From contig JAJVHS010000010.1 in assembly GCA_022072615.1 (NCBI GenBank), forward strand, positions 1 through 64,000: DNA of 64,000 bases, in the 5' to 3' direction. Shown piece by piece: positions 34,960 through 43,969 of the stretch. Positions within the stretch are counted from its first letter, which is position 1; the number at the start of each line of letters is the position of its first letter. The notes under the pieces are model-generated. The model ran no database searches and was not told the DNA's origin. It saw nothing but the letters and a program-made list of their open reading frames with translations. Source of the DNA: Phycisphaerales bacterium. Lineage in GTDB: Bacteria > Planctomycetota > Phycisphaerae > Phycisphaerales > UBA1924. Made by a program: the position numbers and the translations under genes.

Positions 34960-36731
34960 CCGATTCGTCCCTCTCGCCCGGTTCCGCGAATCTCGACAAG
35001 CCCGTTCACGTACACGTCGAAGCCGCGGGGAGTGCAGCACCGCCGGCGCAGGAGTCCGCGTCCGACCGACCGGGCGAGTTCTCGGCGCCGCATGGCCCCC
35101 CCTCGATCACCGATTTCCTGACGGACGGTTCGCTCGCGGGTTTGTGCGGCGAGCTGACGCGGCTCACGGGGGTCGCGGTCGAGCTGCGCGACCGCGACGG
35201 CCGGTCGATCGTCACGGGATCGGGCCGGCGCGCCTGGGACGTGCTGGACGACGCAGAGGACGGCGCCAGGAGCGACGCGACCCGTTATCCGCTGCGCGTG
35301 AGCGGCGAGACGATCGGCTGGCTCGCGGTGGCGCCGGGGACGCCGCGGCTGTCGGAGGATGCCCGCCAGCGGCTCGAGCACGTCGTCACGCTGATCGCGT
35401 CGGCCTCGGCGGAGCTGTGCGAGAACGGCCTGGAGCTGCGTCACCGCCTGCACGAGCTCTCGGTCCTGTACCGGTTGAACTCGCTGCTGACGCGCAACCC
35501 CAACGTGGCGGCGATCCTCGATACGGCGCTGGATTCGGCGCTTGACGTGCTGGACCTTGACGCCGGCGCCATCATGCTGCTCCCCGAGGACGCCGATGGC
35601 GTGCTCAGCGAGCACGAGAAGGACCTGGTGACGGCGGCGTCGCGCAACCTGAGCCGGGAGTGGCTGGAGGACCCGCAGCCGCTGAGCAAGGACCGGGTGT
35701 TCGACCAGCTCGCCCTGCGCGGCGAGAGCGTCGTCAGCCCGGACGTGACCGAGGACCCCCGCGTGCTGATCCCCGAACGGGCGCGTCGCGAGGGGCTGGC
35801 GGGCTTCATCAACGCCGGCCTGGTGTTCCAGGGCCGGCCGATCGGGGTGATGCGGCTGTACAAGCGGTCGCGGCGGGATTTCAGCGACTGGGACCGCCGG
35901 CTCCTCAAGTCCATCGCGCAGCAGTCGGCGGTGGCGGTGCAGCAAGCCAGGCTCCAGCAGGCTCGGAAGGAAGAGCGGCGGATGCAGCGCCAGGTGCAGC
36001 TCGCGGCGGATGTGCAGCGGCGCATGCTGCCGCGCACCGTGCCGTCGATCCCGGGGCTGGACATCGCGGCGGCCTACGAGCCCAGCTTCGAGCTGGGCGG
36101 GGATTTCTACGACTTTGCGAACCTCGGCGGCCACCTGGGACTGATCGTCGGCGACGTGGTGGGCAAGGGGATCGCCGCGGCGCTGCTCATGTCGGCGGTG
36201 CGGGCGATGCTCCGCGCGCACGCCGAGGATATCTACGACCTCGATGAGGTCGTGGGCCGCGTGAACAAGGCCGTGTGCCGCGACACGCAGGACCACGAGT
36301 TCGCCACGCTGTGGTACGGCGTGCTCGACCCGGCGACGCTGCGGCTGACCTACTGCTCGGCCGGTCACGAGCCGCCGATGGTGATCCGCAGGTCTCCGAG
36401 CGGCTCGCCCCCGGCCACGATCGAGGAGCTCTCCGTCGGCGGGATGGTGGTGGGCATCGATCCGACGCAGAAGTACCAGCGCGGGACGTACCAGCTCTCG
36501 CGCGGCGACGTCCTGCTCGCGTACACGGACGGCCTGCCGGACGCGCTGACCTTCTCGGGCGAGAAGTTCGGCAAGGCGCGGCTGCGGGCGACGCTGCTGC
36601 GCGTGCTGCAGGAGAACCCGGAGATGCCGGCCCGGCAGATCGTGGACCAGATCCTGTGGGAGGTCCGGCGCTTCGTCGGTCTTGCCCGGCGCGCCGACGA
36701 CCAGACCATCGTCGTGGTGCGAGCGGTCTGA
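34956..36731 (+). CDS. PP2C-type (SpoIIE/RsbU) phosphatase with PocR-like and GAF domains
   Basis: A 591-residue cytoplasmic signalling phosphatase. After a disordered start, residues about 50-160 form a PocR/GAF-like sensor (FLTDGSLAGLCGELTRLTGV), residues about 165-330 a GAF domain (HELSVLYRLNSLLTRNPN), and residues about 355-590 the SpoIIE-type domain. The metal ligands are readable in GGDFYDF, VGDVVGKGIAAALLM, YTDGLPDA and RADDQTIVVV. Such enzymes dephosphorylate anti-anti-sigma proteins in partner-switching pathways. No STAS-domain protein or RsbW-type kinase is encoded nearby, so its target is elsewhere. The gene may belong with the sigma and anti-sigma genes upstream. Confidence 0.92.
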   Translation: MTDSSLSPGSANLDKPVHVHVEAAGSAAPPAQESASDRPGEFSAPHGPPSITDFLTDGSLAGLCGELTRLTGVAVELRDRDGRSIVTGSGRRAWDVLDDAEDGARSDATRYPLRVSGETIGWLAVAPGTPRLSEDARQRLEHVVTLIASASAELCENGLELRHRLHELSVLYRLNSLLTRNPNVAAILDTALDSALDVLDLDAGAIMLLPEDADGVLSEHEKDLVTAASRNLSREWLEDPQPLSKDRVFDQLALRGESVVSPDVTEDPRVLIPERARREGLAGFINAGLVFQGRPIGVMRLYKRSRRDFSDWDRRLLKSIAQQSAVAVQQARLQQARKEERRMQRQVQLAADVQRRMLPRTVPSIPGLDIAAAYEPSFELGGDFYDFANLGGHLGLIVGDVVGKGIAAALLMSAVRAMLRAHAEDIYDLDEVVGRVNKAVCRDTQDHEFATLWYGVLDPATLRLTYCSAGHEPPMVIRRSPSGSPPATIEELSVGGMVVGIDPTQKYQRGTYQLSRGDVLLAYTDGLPDALTFSGEKFGKARLRATLLRVLQENPEMPARQIVDQILWEVRRFVGLARRADDQTIVVVRAV

Positions 36732-36767
36732 ATCAAAAAAAGAAAAGCCCGGCGTGCTGCGCCGGGC
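36732..36767 (-). terminator. Rho-independent terminator for the LEPR surface protein gene
   Basis: Stem GCCCGGCG (36747-36754), loop TGCTG, CGCCGGGC (36760-36767). On the minus strand the stem is followed by a T-rich tract (complement of 36734-36746). It lies 37 bases after the stop of the minus-strand gene. In the plus direction only a weak T stretch follows, so it may also slow transcription leaving the phosphatase gene. Confidence 0.85.
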
Positions 36768-36803
36768 CTGTTGAATTCGCTGTTCCCTCGGGCGATCGCG
36801 GGA

Positions 36804-39401
36804 TCAGACTTCCTGCGTGATCTGCGTGAGGTTCTGCTCGGACCAGACGTCGGTCGCGGGGTTCCACCACAGGCGGATGACCTCGCCGCCCTCGGTGGAG
36901 CTGATCATGCTCATGCTCTGATCGCCGCCCGGGGCCGAGAGGCCGGTCACCGGCCCCACGGTGTGGGTCGCGTTGGGAACGACATCGCGGAAGTAGGCGA
37001 CGTTCCACTGGTCGTTGTTGAAGCCGGGGACCCACCAGTAGACGCTGATGGTGCCGTCGGTTTCGCGGCCGGCGATGTTCATCGCGCCCCACGAGGTGGT
37101 CCAGCTGGTCATGCTGTTGGCTTCGAGCAGCGGCCCGCCGATGATGTCGGTGAGGTTGTCGTTGTTCCACTGCTCGTTGTTGTAACCGGGCACCCACCAG
37201 GTCGCGGAGAGCTTGCCGTCGGTGTCGGTGCCGGCGATGTTGATGGCGTTCCAGCTCGTGAGCCAGACGGTGAGCCCGCCGGTGAGGGCGGCGGCGCCGG
37301 TCTGATCGCTGAGGTTGTTGGTGGTCCACTTTCCGGCGGTGGCGAGCGACTGGTGCCACCAGACGGCCTGGATGTCGCCATTGGCGTCGAGGCCGACGAC
37401 GTTGAGGGCGTTCCACGGGGTGACGAAGCTGGTGATGCGGCCGGTGAACTGCGGCATCGTCAGGCCCTGGTCGCGCAGCTCCTGGCCGTGGTTGACGGCC
37501 GTCCAGGCGTAGTTCTCGGCGGTGCCGGTCTGGTAGTAGCGGATCAGGTCGCCGTTGGCCGCGACACCGGCGATGCTGACCATGTTGTCGATCGAGTTGA
37601 AGGTCGTGAGGTTGCCGGTGATCGCGGGCGTGCCGGGCACCAGGATGCTCAGGTTCGTGTACGTCCACGTGCCCGAGTTGTCCTTGAACACCACGAGGCC
37701 TTCGGTGGTCATCGCGGCGGCGTAGCTGAGGCCGTCCTTGGCATCGACCCAGGTGACGACTTCGCCGACGATCGGCGGGCTGCCCGCCTTGGTCTGGAGG
37801 TTCGACCCCGTCCACTCCTGCGAGGAGCCGGGCTTCTGCATGACGACCGGGAAGCCCTGGGCGTTGCGGATGGTGACGTTGATGTTGCCCGAGGTGCCCG
37901 CCGACGCGCCGATGAGCTGATCGGGCGCTGCGGCAAAGAGCGACTCGGAGAGAACGGTCAGCGGCGCCGACACGACGGTGCTCGACTGGGTGTCGCTGTC
38001 GACCGCCACCGCCAGCAGCGAGGCCGATCCGAGGGTCACGGTGAGCGGCACCTGGTACGACAGGGTGTACCCGCCATCGGCGTTGTCGTCGGAGCCGATC
38101 AGCTCGCCCGCGTCCGCGACGCCGTCGCCATCGGCATCAAGATAGAAGTCGACGCGCGTGATCGTGCCGTCGGTGTCCGAGACGTTGTTGGCCGTCAGCG
38201 TGACCGTCTGGCCGCGGGCGATGAAGGCGGCGGACGGGGTGAGCGACCCGACCGTGGGCACACCCGCGTACTCGAAGGCGCCGATGTCGATCGCGTTGCC
38301 GCGGACTCTGGACAGCCCGCGCTGGTCGGTGGTCAGGCCGCCGGTGTTGCTGCCGGCGTTGATCGCCGGGCTGCCGGGCTGGAGCGCGATCGTCTGCGTG
38401 GGGCCCCCGTTGTCGGCGAGGGCTCCCAGCAGGGGATCGACGCCGACGAGGTTGCCGTTGACGTCGTTGCCCAGGCCGCCGGAGTTGTCGACGTGCTGGA
38501 TGAGGTTGTTGGCCGAACCGGCGGCGAAGGTGCCGACCATGGGGGCGGTGGGCGCGCCGCCGATGATCGAGCTGTGCAGCGTGAGCGCACCGCTGTTGGT
38601 GATGGCGGGAGCGCCGGTGTTGCCCGCGATGGTCGAGTTGGAGACGGTGAGGGCGTTGAAGTTGATGATGGCCGCGCCGTCGAGGGAGGCGGTGTTGTTG
38701 GCGATGGTCGAATTGGTGATGGTCGTGGCGACGCCGAAGTTGGCGATGCCGCCGCCGCCGGTCGCGTTGTTGCCGGAGATGGTCGAGCTGCGGATGGTCA
38801 GCGTGCCGCCGTTGCGCACGCCGCCGCCGTCGCCAATACCGCCGTCGTTGCTCGCGACCGTCGAGTCGATCAGCGTCAGCGTGCCCAGGTTCTCGATGCC
38901 GCCGCCCCCGCCGACGGTGGCGCTGTTGTTGATGATGCGCGAGCCGGTGATGGTCAGCGTGCCCGAGTTGCGGACGCCGGCGCCGTTGAACGCGTTGCCG
39001 CCGCCGATCGTGACGCCACTGAGCGACGAGGTGCCGGCCGTGAACTCCATGACGCGGACGGCGTCGTTGCCCGAGATGCGCAGCAGCGAGGCGCCGGGGC
39101 CGTTGATGGCGACCGAATCGGTCACGATCAGGCCGGTGTCGGCGAGCGTGATGACGCCGTTGACGGCGGCGTCGAACTCGATCACGTCGGCGCCGTCGGC
39201 GGCGTTGGCGTCGAGGATCGCCTGGCGCAGCGACCCGGCACCGGCGTCGGCGACGTTGATCACCGTGAAGACGGCCAGCAGCGCGCGGGGCTCGAGCTGC
39301 TCGGCGGACACCCGGTCAGCGCCGCGGCCGCTCCGGGCCTTCCCGGCGTTCTGGATCATCGAGCGGGACCGACCAAGCACGCGGTTCAACAGACCCTTCA
39401 T
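36804..39401 (-). CDS. LEPR-motif surface protein with a beta-helix and C-terminal beta repeats
   Basis: An 865-residue exported protein. The N-terminus has a basic stretch and EQLEPRALLAVF, the LEPR motif that marks many planctomycete surface and secreted proteins. Residues about 45-310 are a right-handed beta-helix with short Gly/Asn/Thr repeats (GSLRQAILDANAADGADVIEF, NSGTLTITGSRIINNSATV), ending in the element AINAGSNTGGLTTDQRGL...AIDIGAFEY typical of such proteins. An Ig-like segment follows (about 385-490). The C-terminal 370 residues hold about six repeats of 50-55 residues with aromatic patterns such as WWVPGYNNEQWNNDNLTDI. Probably a cell-surface adhesive or structural protein. The antisense frame on the plus strand is also long and open, but it is a shadow. 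Confidence 0.85.
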   Translation of the reverse strand: MKGLLNRVLGRSRSMIQNAGKARSGRGADRVSAEQLEPRALLAVFTVINVADAGAGSLRQAILDANAADGADVIEFDAAVNGVITLADTGLIVTDSVAINGPGASLLRISGNDAVRVMEFTAGTSSLSGVTIGGGNAFNGAGVRNSGTLTITGSRIINNSATVGGGGGIENLGTLTLIDSTVASNDGGIGDGGGVRNGGTLTIRSSTISGNNATGGGGIANFGVATTITNSTIANNTASLDGAAIINFNALTVSNSTIAGNTGAPAITNSGALTLHSSIIGGAPTAPMVGTFAAGSANNLIQHVDNSGGLGNDVNGNLVGVDPLLGALADNGGPTQTIALQPGSPAINAGSNTGGLTTDQRGLSRVRGNAIDIGAFEYAGVPTVGSLTPSAAFIARGQTVTLTANNVSDTDGTITRVDFYLDADGDGVADAGELIGSDDNADGGYTLSYQVPLTVTLGSASLLAVAVDSDTQSSTVVSAPLTVLSESLFAAAPDQLIGASAGTSGNINVTIRNAQGFPVVMQKPGSSQEWTGSNLQTKAGSPPIVGEVVTWVDAKDGLSYAAAMTTEGLVVFKDNSGTWTYTNLSILVPGTPAITGNLTTFNSIDNMVSIAGVAANGDLIRYYQTGTAENYAWTAVNHGQELRDQGLTMPQFTGRITSFVTPWNALNVVGLDANGDIQAVWWHQSLATAGKWTTNNLSDQTGAAALTGGLTVWLTSWNAINIAGTDTDGKLSATWWVPGYNNEQWNNDNLTDIIGGPLLEANSMTSWTTSWGAMNIAGRETDGTISVYWWVPGFNNDQWNVAYFRDVVPNATHTVGPVTGLSAPGGDQSMSMISSTEGGEVIRLWWNPATDVWSEQNLTQITQEV

Positions 39402-39667
39402 CTCTCAGCTCCCTGGACGGCGCGTTTCCGCCGCCCGCGTTGTGTTGGAATATGTCCGATCGATTTCCGGACTCGCAAACCTCTATCGGCGGCCCCCCGG
39501 GCTCGGGCATCAGGGGAAAGTCCCAGCCCGCGTGGAGAGGCACAATGATTGCACACAGCCCCCTTTCGGGGCACCAAGACCGTGGGATGCCGTCGTGGAC
39601 GGAGGCGGCGTCTGAAACTGCAAATACCGGCCCACTGAACGGGCTTTGTTCGGATGGTCGCCGCTCG

Positions 39668-39841
39668 TCAGCGACCGGCCTTGCGGCCCGGTGATTTGGC
39701 TCGACCGTCTTTCGAGCGCTGCTTGTTGACGGTCCGGGCGGCGATCTCCTTGGCGCGCTTGGTGGACCGGCCTTGTGCGCGCTCGCTCGATTTGACGTGC
39801 TCGTATTGTCGTTCGTCCTTGGCGGACCATGCCTTGGGCAT
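39668..39841 (-). CDS. Possible internally initiated small protein (MPKAW family) at the end of ligD
   Basis: A 57-residue unit in the ligD frame beginning with ATG at 39841, eight bases after AAGGAG (complement of 39851-39856). It reads MPKAWSAKDERQYEHVKS and RAKEIAARTVNKQRSKDG, ending in a Lys/Arg-rich tail. As a free protein it has the normal length and start of its family. Whether it is made alone, only as the LigD tail, or both, cannot be decided from sequence. A run of six A bases (complement of 39864-39869) just upstream might allow frameshifting or may hide a sequencing error. Confidence 0.5.
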   Translation of the reverse strand: MPKAWSAKDERQYEHVKSSERAQGRSTKRAKEIAARTVNKQRSKDGRAKSPGRKAGR

Positions 39842-42691
39842 CGGTTTGACTCCTTGAGATGTCCTTTTTTCGCGTGAAGGGCCGTCATGAAGGCCAGATG
39901 AGCCGTTCATGAGTGCAGCCGGTGTGGACGCGGGGCGTGGGTCCAGTCCAGCCCGCCGGAGCACCTTGGCCAGGGACGTTCTGCTCTTCTCGAAGGCGGC
40001 CCATGGATCACGCTTCTGGCGCCGGAGCCGGTCGAGGACGTCGGCCGCGTGGAACGTGACGAGTGTGTCGAGGGCGTCGAGTTCCTTCCAGTCGAACGGG
40101 ACGGCGATCGGCGCGCCCGCGCGGGCCCGCGTTGAGAAAGGCGCGATGGAGGTCGCGCCGCGGCTGTTGCGGAGGTAATCGAGAAAGATCAGACCCTTGC
40201 GGCGGGCCTTGGTGGAGACCGCGATGAATCGATCGGGCTGCTGCGCGGCGAGCGACTTGGCGAAGGCCGAGCAGAACTCCTTGACCGGCTCCCACGCAAG
40301 GTCGGGCGTGAGGGGAACGACGACGTGAAGCCCCTTGCCACCCGTGGTCTTGAGGAAGCAGGCCAGGCCAAGGGCTTCCAAATGCTTGCGGACTTCGAGC
40401 GTGGCTCGGCGGAGCTCGTCGAACGAGACTCCTTCGCCGGGATCAAGGTCAAAGGTGAGCGTGTCGGGCTGATCGATGTGGTCGCGCGTGGAACCCCACG
40501 GATGGATCTCCAGGACGCCGAACTGCACCAGCGAGACCAATCCCTCGACCGAGTCCACGGCGATGTAGTTCGCTTCCTCACCGTCCTGCTCGCGCACGCG
40601 GATGGATTTCACGGGCCCGTTGCTGAACGTCTCGCGGACGTGCTTCTGGAAGAAGCACTGACCGGCGATCCCTTCGGGGCAGCGGACGGTGCTGAGGGGA
40701 CGGCCGACGAGGAATGGCAGCATGCGAGTCGCGACGGCTTCGTAGTACCGAGCAAGATCGAGCTTGGTGAGGCCGGCGCCGGGGTAGAGGACGCGGTCGG
40801 GATGGGTGATGCGCACGCCCGCGACCAGTGAATCGGAGTCGGCAGTGTTCCGCGAGCGCGCGGGCATGGGAGCTTCCTTGGATTCGCCGCCCGACGCGGA
40901 GCGGGCGCGGCGCGCGGACCGAGCGGGGCGCTTTGATGCTGATTCCGCCACCTCTTCCACCGGCACGGGGACTTCCGGGCGGACGAGAGCCGCTTTCTTG
41001 TCCTCGCGCAGGCCCTGGAACGACGGATGGCGCAGCCTTCCGTCATCGGTCCATTCGGTGAACTCGATTTCGCCGACGAGCTCGGGCTTCACCCACGTGA
41101 CGCCGCGGGTCTCGGCTCGCGTGAGGGTTTCACTCAGCGGCGTCGCCTCGATCCTGCGGTCGTCGAGCTTGCGCTTGATGTCGGCGAGCGTTTCGTCGTT
41201 GAACCCGGTTCCGACGCGCCCGGCGTAGTGAAGCTCGCCCTGGGGGTCGTAGGTGCCAAGCAGCAGCGACCCGAAGTGTGAGCGCGCGCCCGAGGGCTTC
41301 GACCAGCCCACGATCACGAACTCCTGGCGACGCGAGCACTTGACCTTCAGCCACGACTTCGACCGGGCCTGGGTGTAGGGGGCGTCGGCTCGTTTGCAGA
41401 TGATCCCTTCGAGCGCAAGCTCGCACGCGTTCTTCCGGACGGCCTGGCCGCTGCCGACCACGTGATCGGAGTAGCGCACCATGCCCGCCGCGTCGCCGGG
41501 AACCAGCGGCTTCAGGAGCGTTTTTCGATCGATGAGCCTGGCGTCGAGCAGGCTGTACCCGTCGAGGTACGGCAGGTCGAACACGTAGTACACCATGCGG
41601 TCGGACGACCCGGCCTTGAGCGCGTTCTGGAGGCGCTGGAACGATGGATGACCATGGTCGTCGAGCACCGTCAGCTCGCCGTCGAGCACGGCGGTATTCG
41701 CGTCCAGCGCCGCGACGGCCCGGGCGACGGGCTCAAACTTCCGCGTCCAGTCGGCTCCGGACCGCGTAAGCAGGCGGACGTTCCGACCGTCCTTGATCGC
41801 GATGATGCGGTAGCCGTCGTACTTGATCTCGTGGAGCCACGCGGGCCCGGGCGGGGCCTCGTCGGTCAGCGTGCAGAGCTGCGGGTAGAACTCCCGCGGG
41901 AGCGGGGCTCGCCGCGCGCCATCGACCGCGGACGGATCGACGGCGTCGCCGGCCGCCGCGGGGGCCTCCGCGGCTCCCCGCGCCATGCGGGCCGACTTTC
42001 GCGATCGCGCCCGCGGCCGAGCCGGATGCGAGTTGCCGGATCGATGGTCGGGCCGTTTCTTGGGCTTTTCGTCGTTGCGGCGCGTGCTGCTGCTCGACCA
42101 CACCGCCGTGGACTTTGCGATCTCCTCCATCGTGCGGCCGGTTTTCACGCTGGTGACGTGCTCGGTCACGACCGACTCGCCGGGCGTGCGGGCGTGATCA
42201 TCGTCAGTCTTGATGAGCAGCCAGTTGTCCTTGCTGTCATCGGATCCGCTCCGCGTGCCGGCCAGGCGAACGAGTTTCCAGCCGCCGCGGAGACGCTTGC
42301 CGCGGAGCTCGAACTCGAGCTTGCCGCGTTTGATGGCTCGGGCGGGGTCCTCGCCGGGCTTTGGGGTCCATGTGCCCGTATCCCAGAGCATCACCGTGCC
42401 CCCGCCGTATTCACCCTTGGGGATGGTGCCCTCGAACTCGCCGTACTCGAGGGGGTGATCCTCGACGTGGACGGCGAGGCGTTTGTGCGACGGGTCGACC
42501 GACGGCCCCTTTGGAACGGCCCACGACGCGAGCACATCCCCCACCTGGAGGCGCAAGTCGTAGTGCAGGCGGGTGGCGTCGTGCTTCTGGATGAGGTACT
42601 TGAGCGTGCCGGAGCCGGCGGGGACGCCGCCGCCGCGCGGCTCGGCGGTCTTCTTGAAGTCGCGCTTCTGCCTGTAGCGTTGAAGGCCCAT
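39668..42691 (-). CDS. ligD: Multifunctional DNA ligase LigD with an appended small domain
   Basis: A 1007-residue protein acting with Ku in non-homologous end joining. Domain order is phosphoesterase (about 1-165, RLHYDLRLQVGDVLASWAVP), ATP-dependent ligase (about 265-560, with the nucleotidyl Lys in HEIKYDGYR), and polymerase/primase (about 640-925, metal Asp pair in TFDLDPGEG, and TTGGKGLHVVVPL). The last 57 residues (39841-39668) match a separate family of short proteins that start MPKAWSxKDERQYEH and contain RAKEIAARTVNKQR; these are sometimes labelled plasmid stabilisation proteins. The frame has no stop between the two. An AAGGAG lies eight bases before the internal ATG at 39841, so a free small protein may also be made. 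It follows ku by 15 bases on the same strand. Confidence 0.94.
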   Translation of the reverse strand: MGLQRYRQKRDFKKTAEPRGGGVPAGSGTLKYLIQKHDATRLHYDLRLQVGDVLASWAVPKGPSVDPSHKRLAVHVEDHPLEYGEFEGTIPKGEYGGGTVMLWDTGTWTPKPGEDPARAIKRGKLEFELRGKRLRGGWKLVRLAGTRSGSDDSKDNWLLIKTDDDHARTPGESVVTEHVTSVKTGRTMEEIAKSTAVWSSSSTRRNDEKPKKRPDHRSGNSHPARPRARSRKSARMARGAAEAPAAAGDAVDPSAVDGARRAPLPREFYPQLCTLTDEAPPGPAWLHEIKYDGYRIIAIKDGRNVRLLTRSGADWTRKFEPVARAVAALDANTAVLDGELTVLDDHGHPSFQRLQNALKAGSSDRMVYYVFDLPYLDGYSLLDARLIDRKTLLKPLVPGDAAGMVRYSDHVVGSGQAVRKNACELALEGIICKRADAPYTQARSKSWLKVKCSRRQEFVIVGWSKPSGARSHFGSLLLGTYDPQGELHYAGRVGTGFNDETLADIKRKLDDRRIEATPLSETLTRAETRGVTWVKPELVGEIEFTEWTDDGRLRHPSFQGLREDKKAALVRPEVPVPVEEVAESASKRPARSARRARSASGGESKEAPMPARSRNTADSDSLVAGVRITHPDRVLYPGAGLTKLDLARYYEAVATRMLPFLVGRPLSTVRCPEGIAGQCFFQKHVRETFSNGPVKSIRVREQDGEEANYIAVDSVEGLVSLVQFGVLEIHPWGSTRDHIDQPDTLTFDLDPGEGVSFDELRRATLEVRKHLEALGLACFLKTTGGKGLHVVVPLTPDLAWEPVKEFCSAFAKSLAAQQPDRFIAVSTKARRKGLIFLDYLRNSRGATSIAPFSTRARAGAPIAVPFDWKELDALDTLVTFHAADVLDRLRRQKRDPWAAFEKSRTSLAKVLRRAGLDPRPASTPAALMNGSSGLHDGPSREKRTSQGVKPMPKAWSAKDERQYEHVKSSERAQGRSTKRAKEIAARTVNKQRSKDGRAKSPGRKAGR

Positions 42692-42706
42692 GGCGAGTGA
42701 GCGGCG

Positions 42707-43558
42707 TCAGCCGGCCTTGCGTCTGGATGGCTCCTTGCGCGGCGCCTTCCGCTGGGTGGTACGGGCCCGGGGCTCGGCGTGCGCGAGGCTCCGTTTGAGC
42801 GCCTCCATGATATTGATCGGCGCAGGGGCTTCCTCTTCGGGGAGTTCGCCCTCGGCGACGGGCTCTGTCCGCCCGGTGTCGATCTTCTTCTGGATCCAGT
42901 TCATCAGGGCTTGGCGGTACTCGTCGTGGTACTGGTCGGGCTTCCACTTCTCTTCCATGGACGCGACGAGCGTCCTGGCCATCTTGAGCTCGGCCTTGGT
43001 GACGCCGACCGACTGGGCGTCGCCGGGGAGCTTGAGGTCCCTGAGCGAGCGCAGCTCGGCGTGGTAGCGGAGCAGGTTGAGGATCAGCGCATCGCCGCGT
43101 GGCACGAGCGCGGCGATGTACTGACGGGTGCGGATGACGACCTTGGCGATCCCGGCCTTGCCCGATTCCTTGAGGGTTTCGCGGAGCAGGACGTAAGCCT
43201 TCTCACCCTTGGGCCCAGGTTCGAGGTAGTACGGGGTGTCGAAGTACACCAGGTCGATCTCCGCCAAATCCACGAAGCCGGCAATCTCGACGGACTTTGT
43301 GACCTCTGGGGCGGCGCGCTTGAGCTCCTCGTCCGTCAGGAGCACGTAGTTTCCTTCCTCGTACTCGTAGCCCTTCACGATACGGTCCCACGGGACCTCC
43401 TCTCCGGTCTGGGCGTTCACCCGCTCGTACTTGACCCGAGCGGAATTCCGCGAGTCCACCAGGTGCAGGCTGAGCTCGCTGCGCTGCTCGGCCGGATAGA
43501 GCGTCACCGGGACGTTGACCAGCCCGAAGGTGATGTGCCCTTTCCAGATCGGACGCAT
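42707..43558 (-). CDS. ku: Non-homologous end joining protein Ku
   Basis: A 283-residue bacterial Ku from the ATG at 43558 (MRPIWKGHITFGLVNVPVTL), the usual family start; the open frame continues 54 residues upstream with Arg-rich sequence. Ku forms a homodimeric ring on DNA ends and recruits LigD. Core motifs are ADPEV-free but typical: WDRIVKGYEYEEGNYVLLTDEE, FVDLAEIDLVYFDTPYYLEP and VPRGDALILNLLRYHAELR. The tail after about residue 255 is Lys/Arg-rich, as in Ku proteins that bind DNA and LigD through the C-terminus. ligD follows 15 bases downstream. Confidence 0.96.
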   Translation of the reverse strand: MRPIWKGHITFGLVNVPVTLYPAEQRSELSLHLVDSRNSARVKYERVNAQTGEEVPWDRIVKGYEYEEGNYVLLTDEELKRAAPEVTKSVEIAGFVDLAEIDLVYFDTPYYLEPGPKGEKAYVLLRETLKESGKAGIAKVVIRTRQYIAALVPRGDALILNLLRYHAELRSLRDLKLPGDAQSVGVTKAELKMARTLVASMEEKWKPDQYHDEYRQALMNWIQKKIDTGRTEPVAEGELPEEEAPAPINIMEALKRSLAHAEPRARTTQRKAPRKEPSRRKAG

Positions 43559-43969
43559 GTCGCGAGCTCCGCTCGGGCCTCCGGCACGTGGCCGGACGAT
43601 CCGGGCGCGTCGAACTGGTCGTGACGGGCTAAGCACCCGGTTGCCTGTCCATGAATCCGGTTTCACTTCTTTTCGCGCCGAGCGCTTTCCGCGGCGCGAC
43701 GAGCGCGTCCCCTGACGCATGCTGAACCCGCTTGTGCGAACAGCGGGCGAAAAGACCGGTCACACGCACGGGCTGTACGCGAGACCGGCCTCGCCCCTGC
43801 CGCGCACAACATCACACGCACTGTGGATGAGTGATCCAGCAGGTATCACAAGTCTCATGCGCGACTCGCGATACGCAGCGCACCGACGTGACCGCCACGG
43901 GCAAGGTCCGTGTCACGGCATCGGAACAGATTCGGCGCCGACGCAGGCGGATGCGGGACCGAAACCTGA
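43559..43969. other. Intergenic interval upstream of ku
   Basis: About 410 bases between the GH43 stop and the ku start, both on the minus strand. No credible gene was found. A possible inverted repeat GTGAT-N9-ATCAC (minus strand) lies near 43831-43849 and could be a binding site. The ku-ligD promoter should be here. Confidence 0.4.

Noticed and set aside
36771-39548. Plus-strand frame of 925 codons opposite the LEPR protein
   Set aside because: The minus-strand product has a LEPR motif, beta-helix repeats and a terminator; the plus-strand translation is Gly/Asp/Val/Arg-rich shadow.
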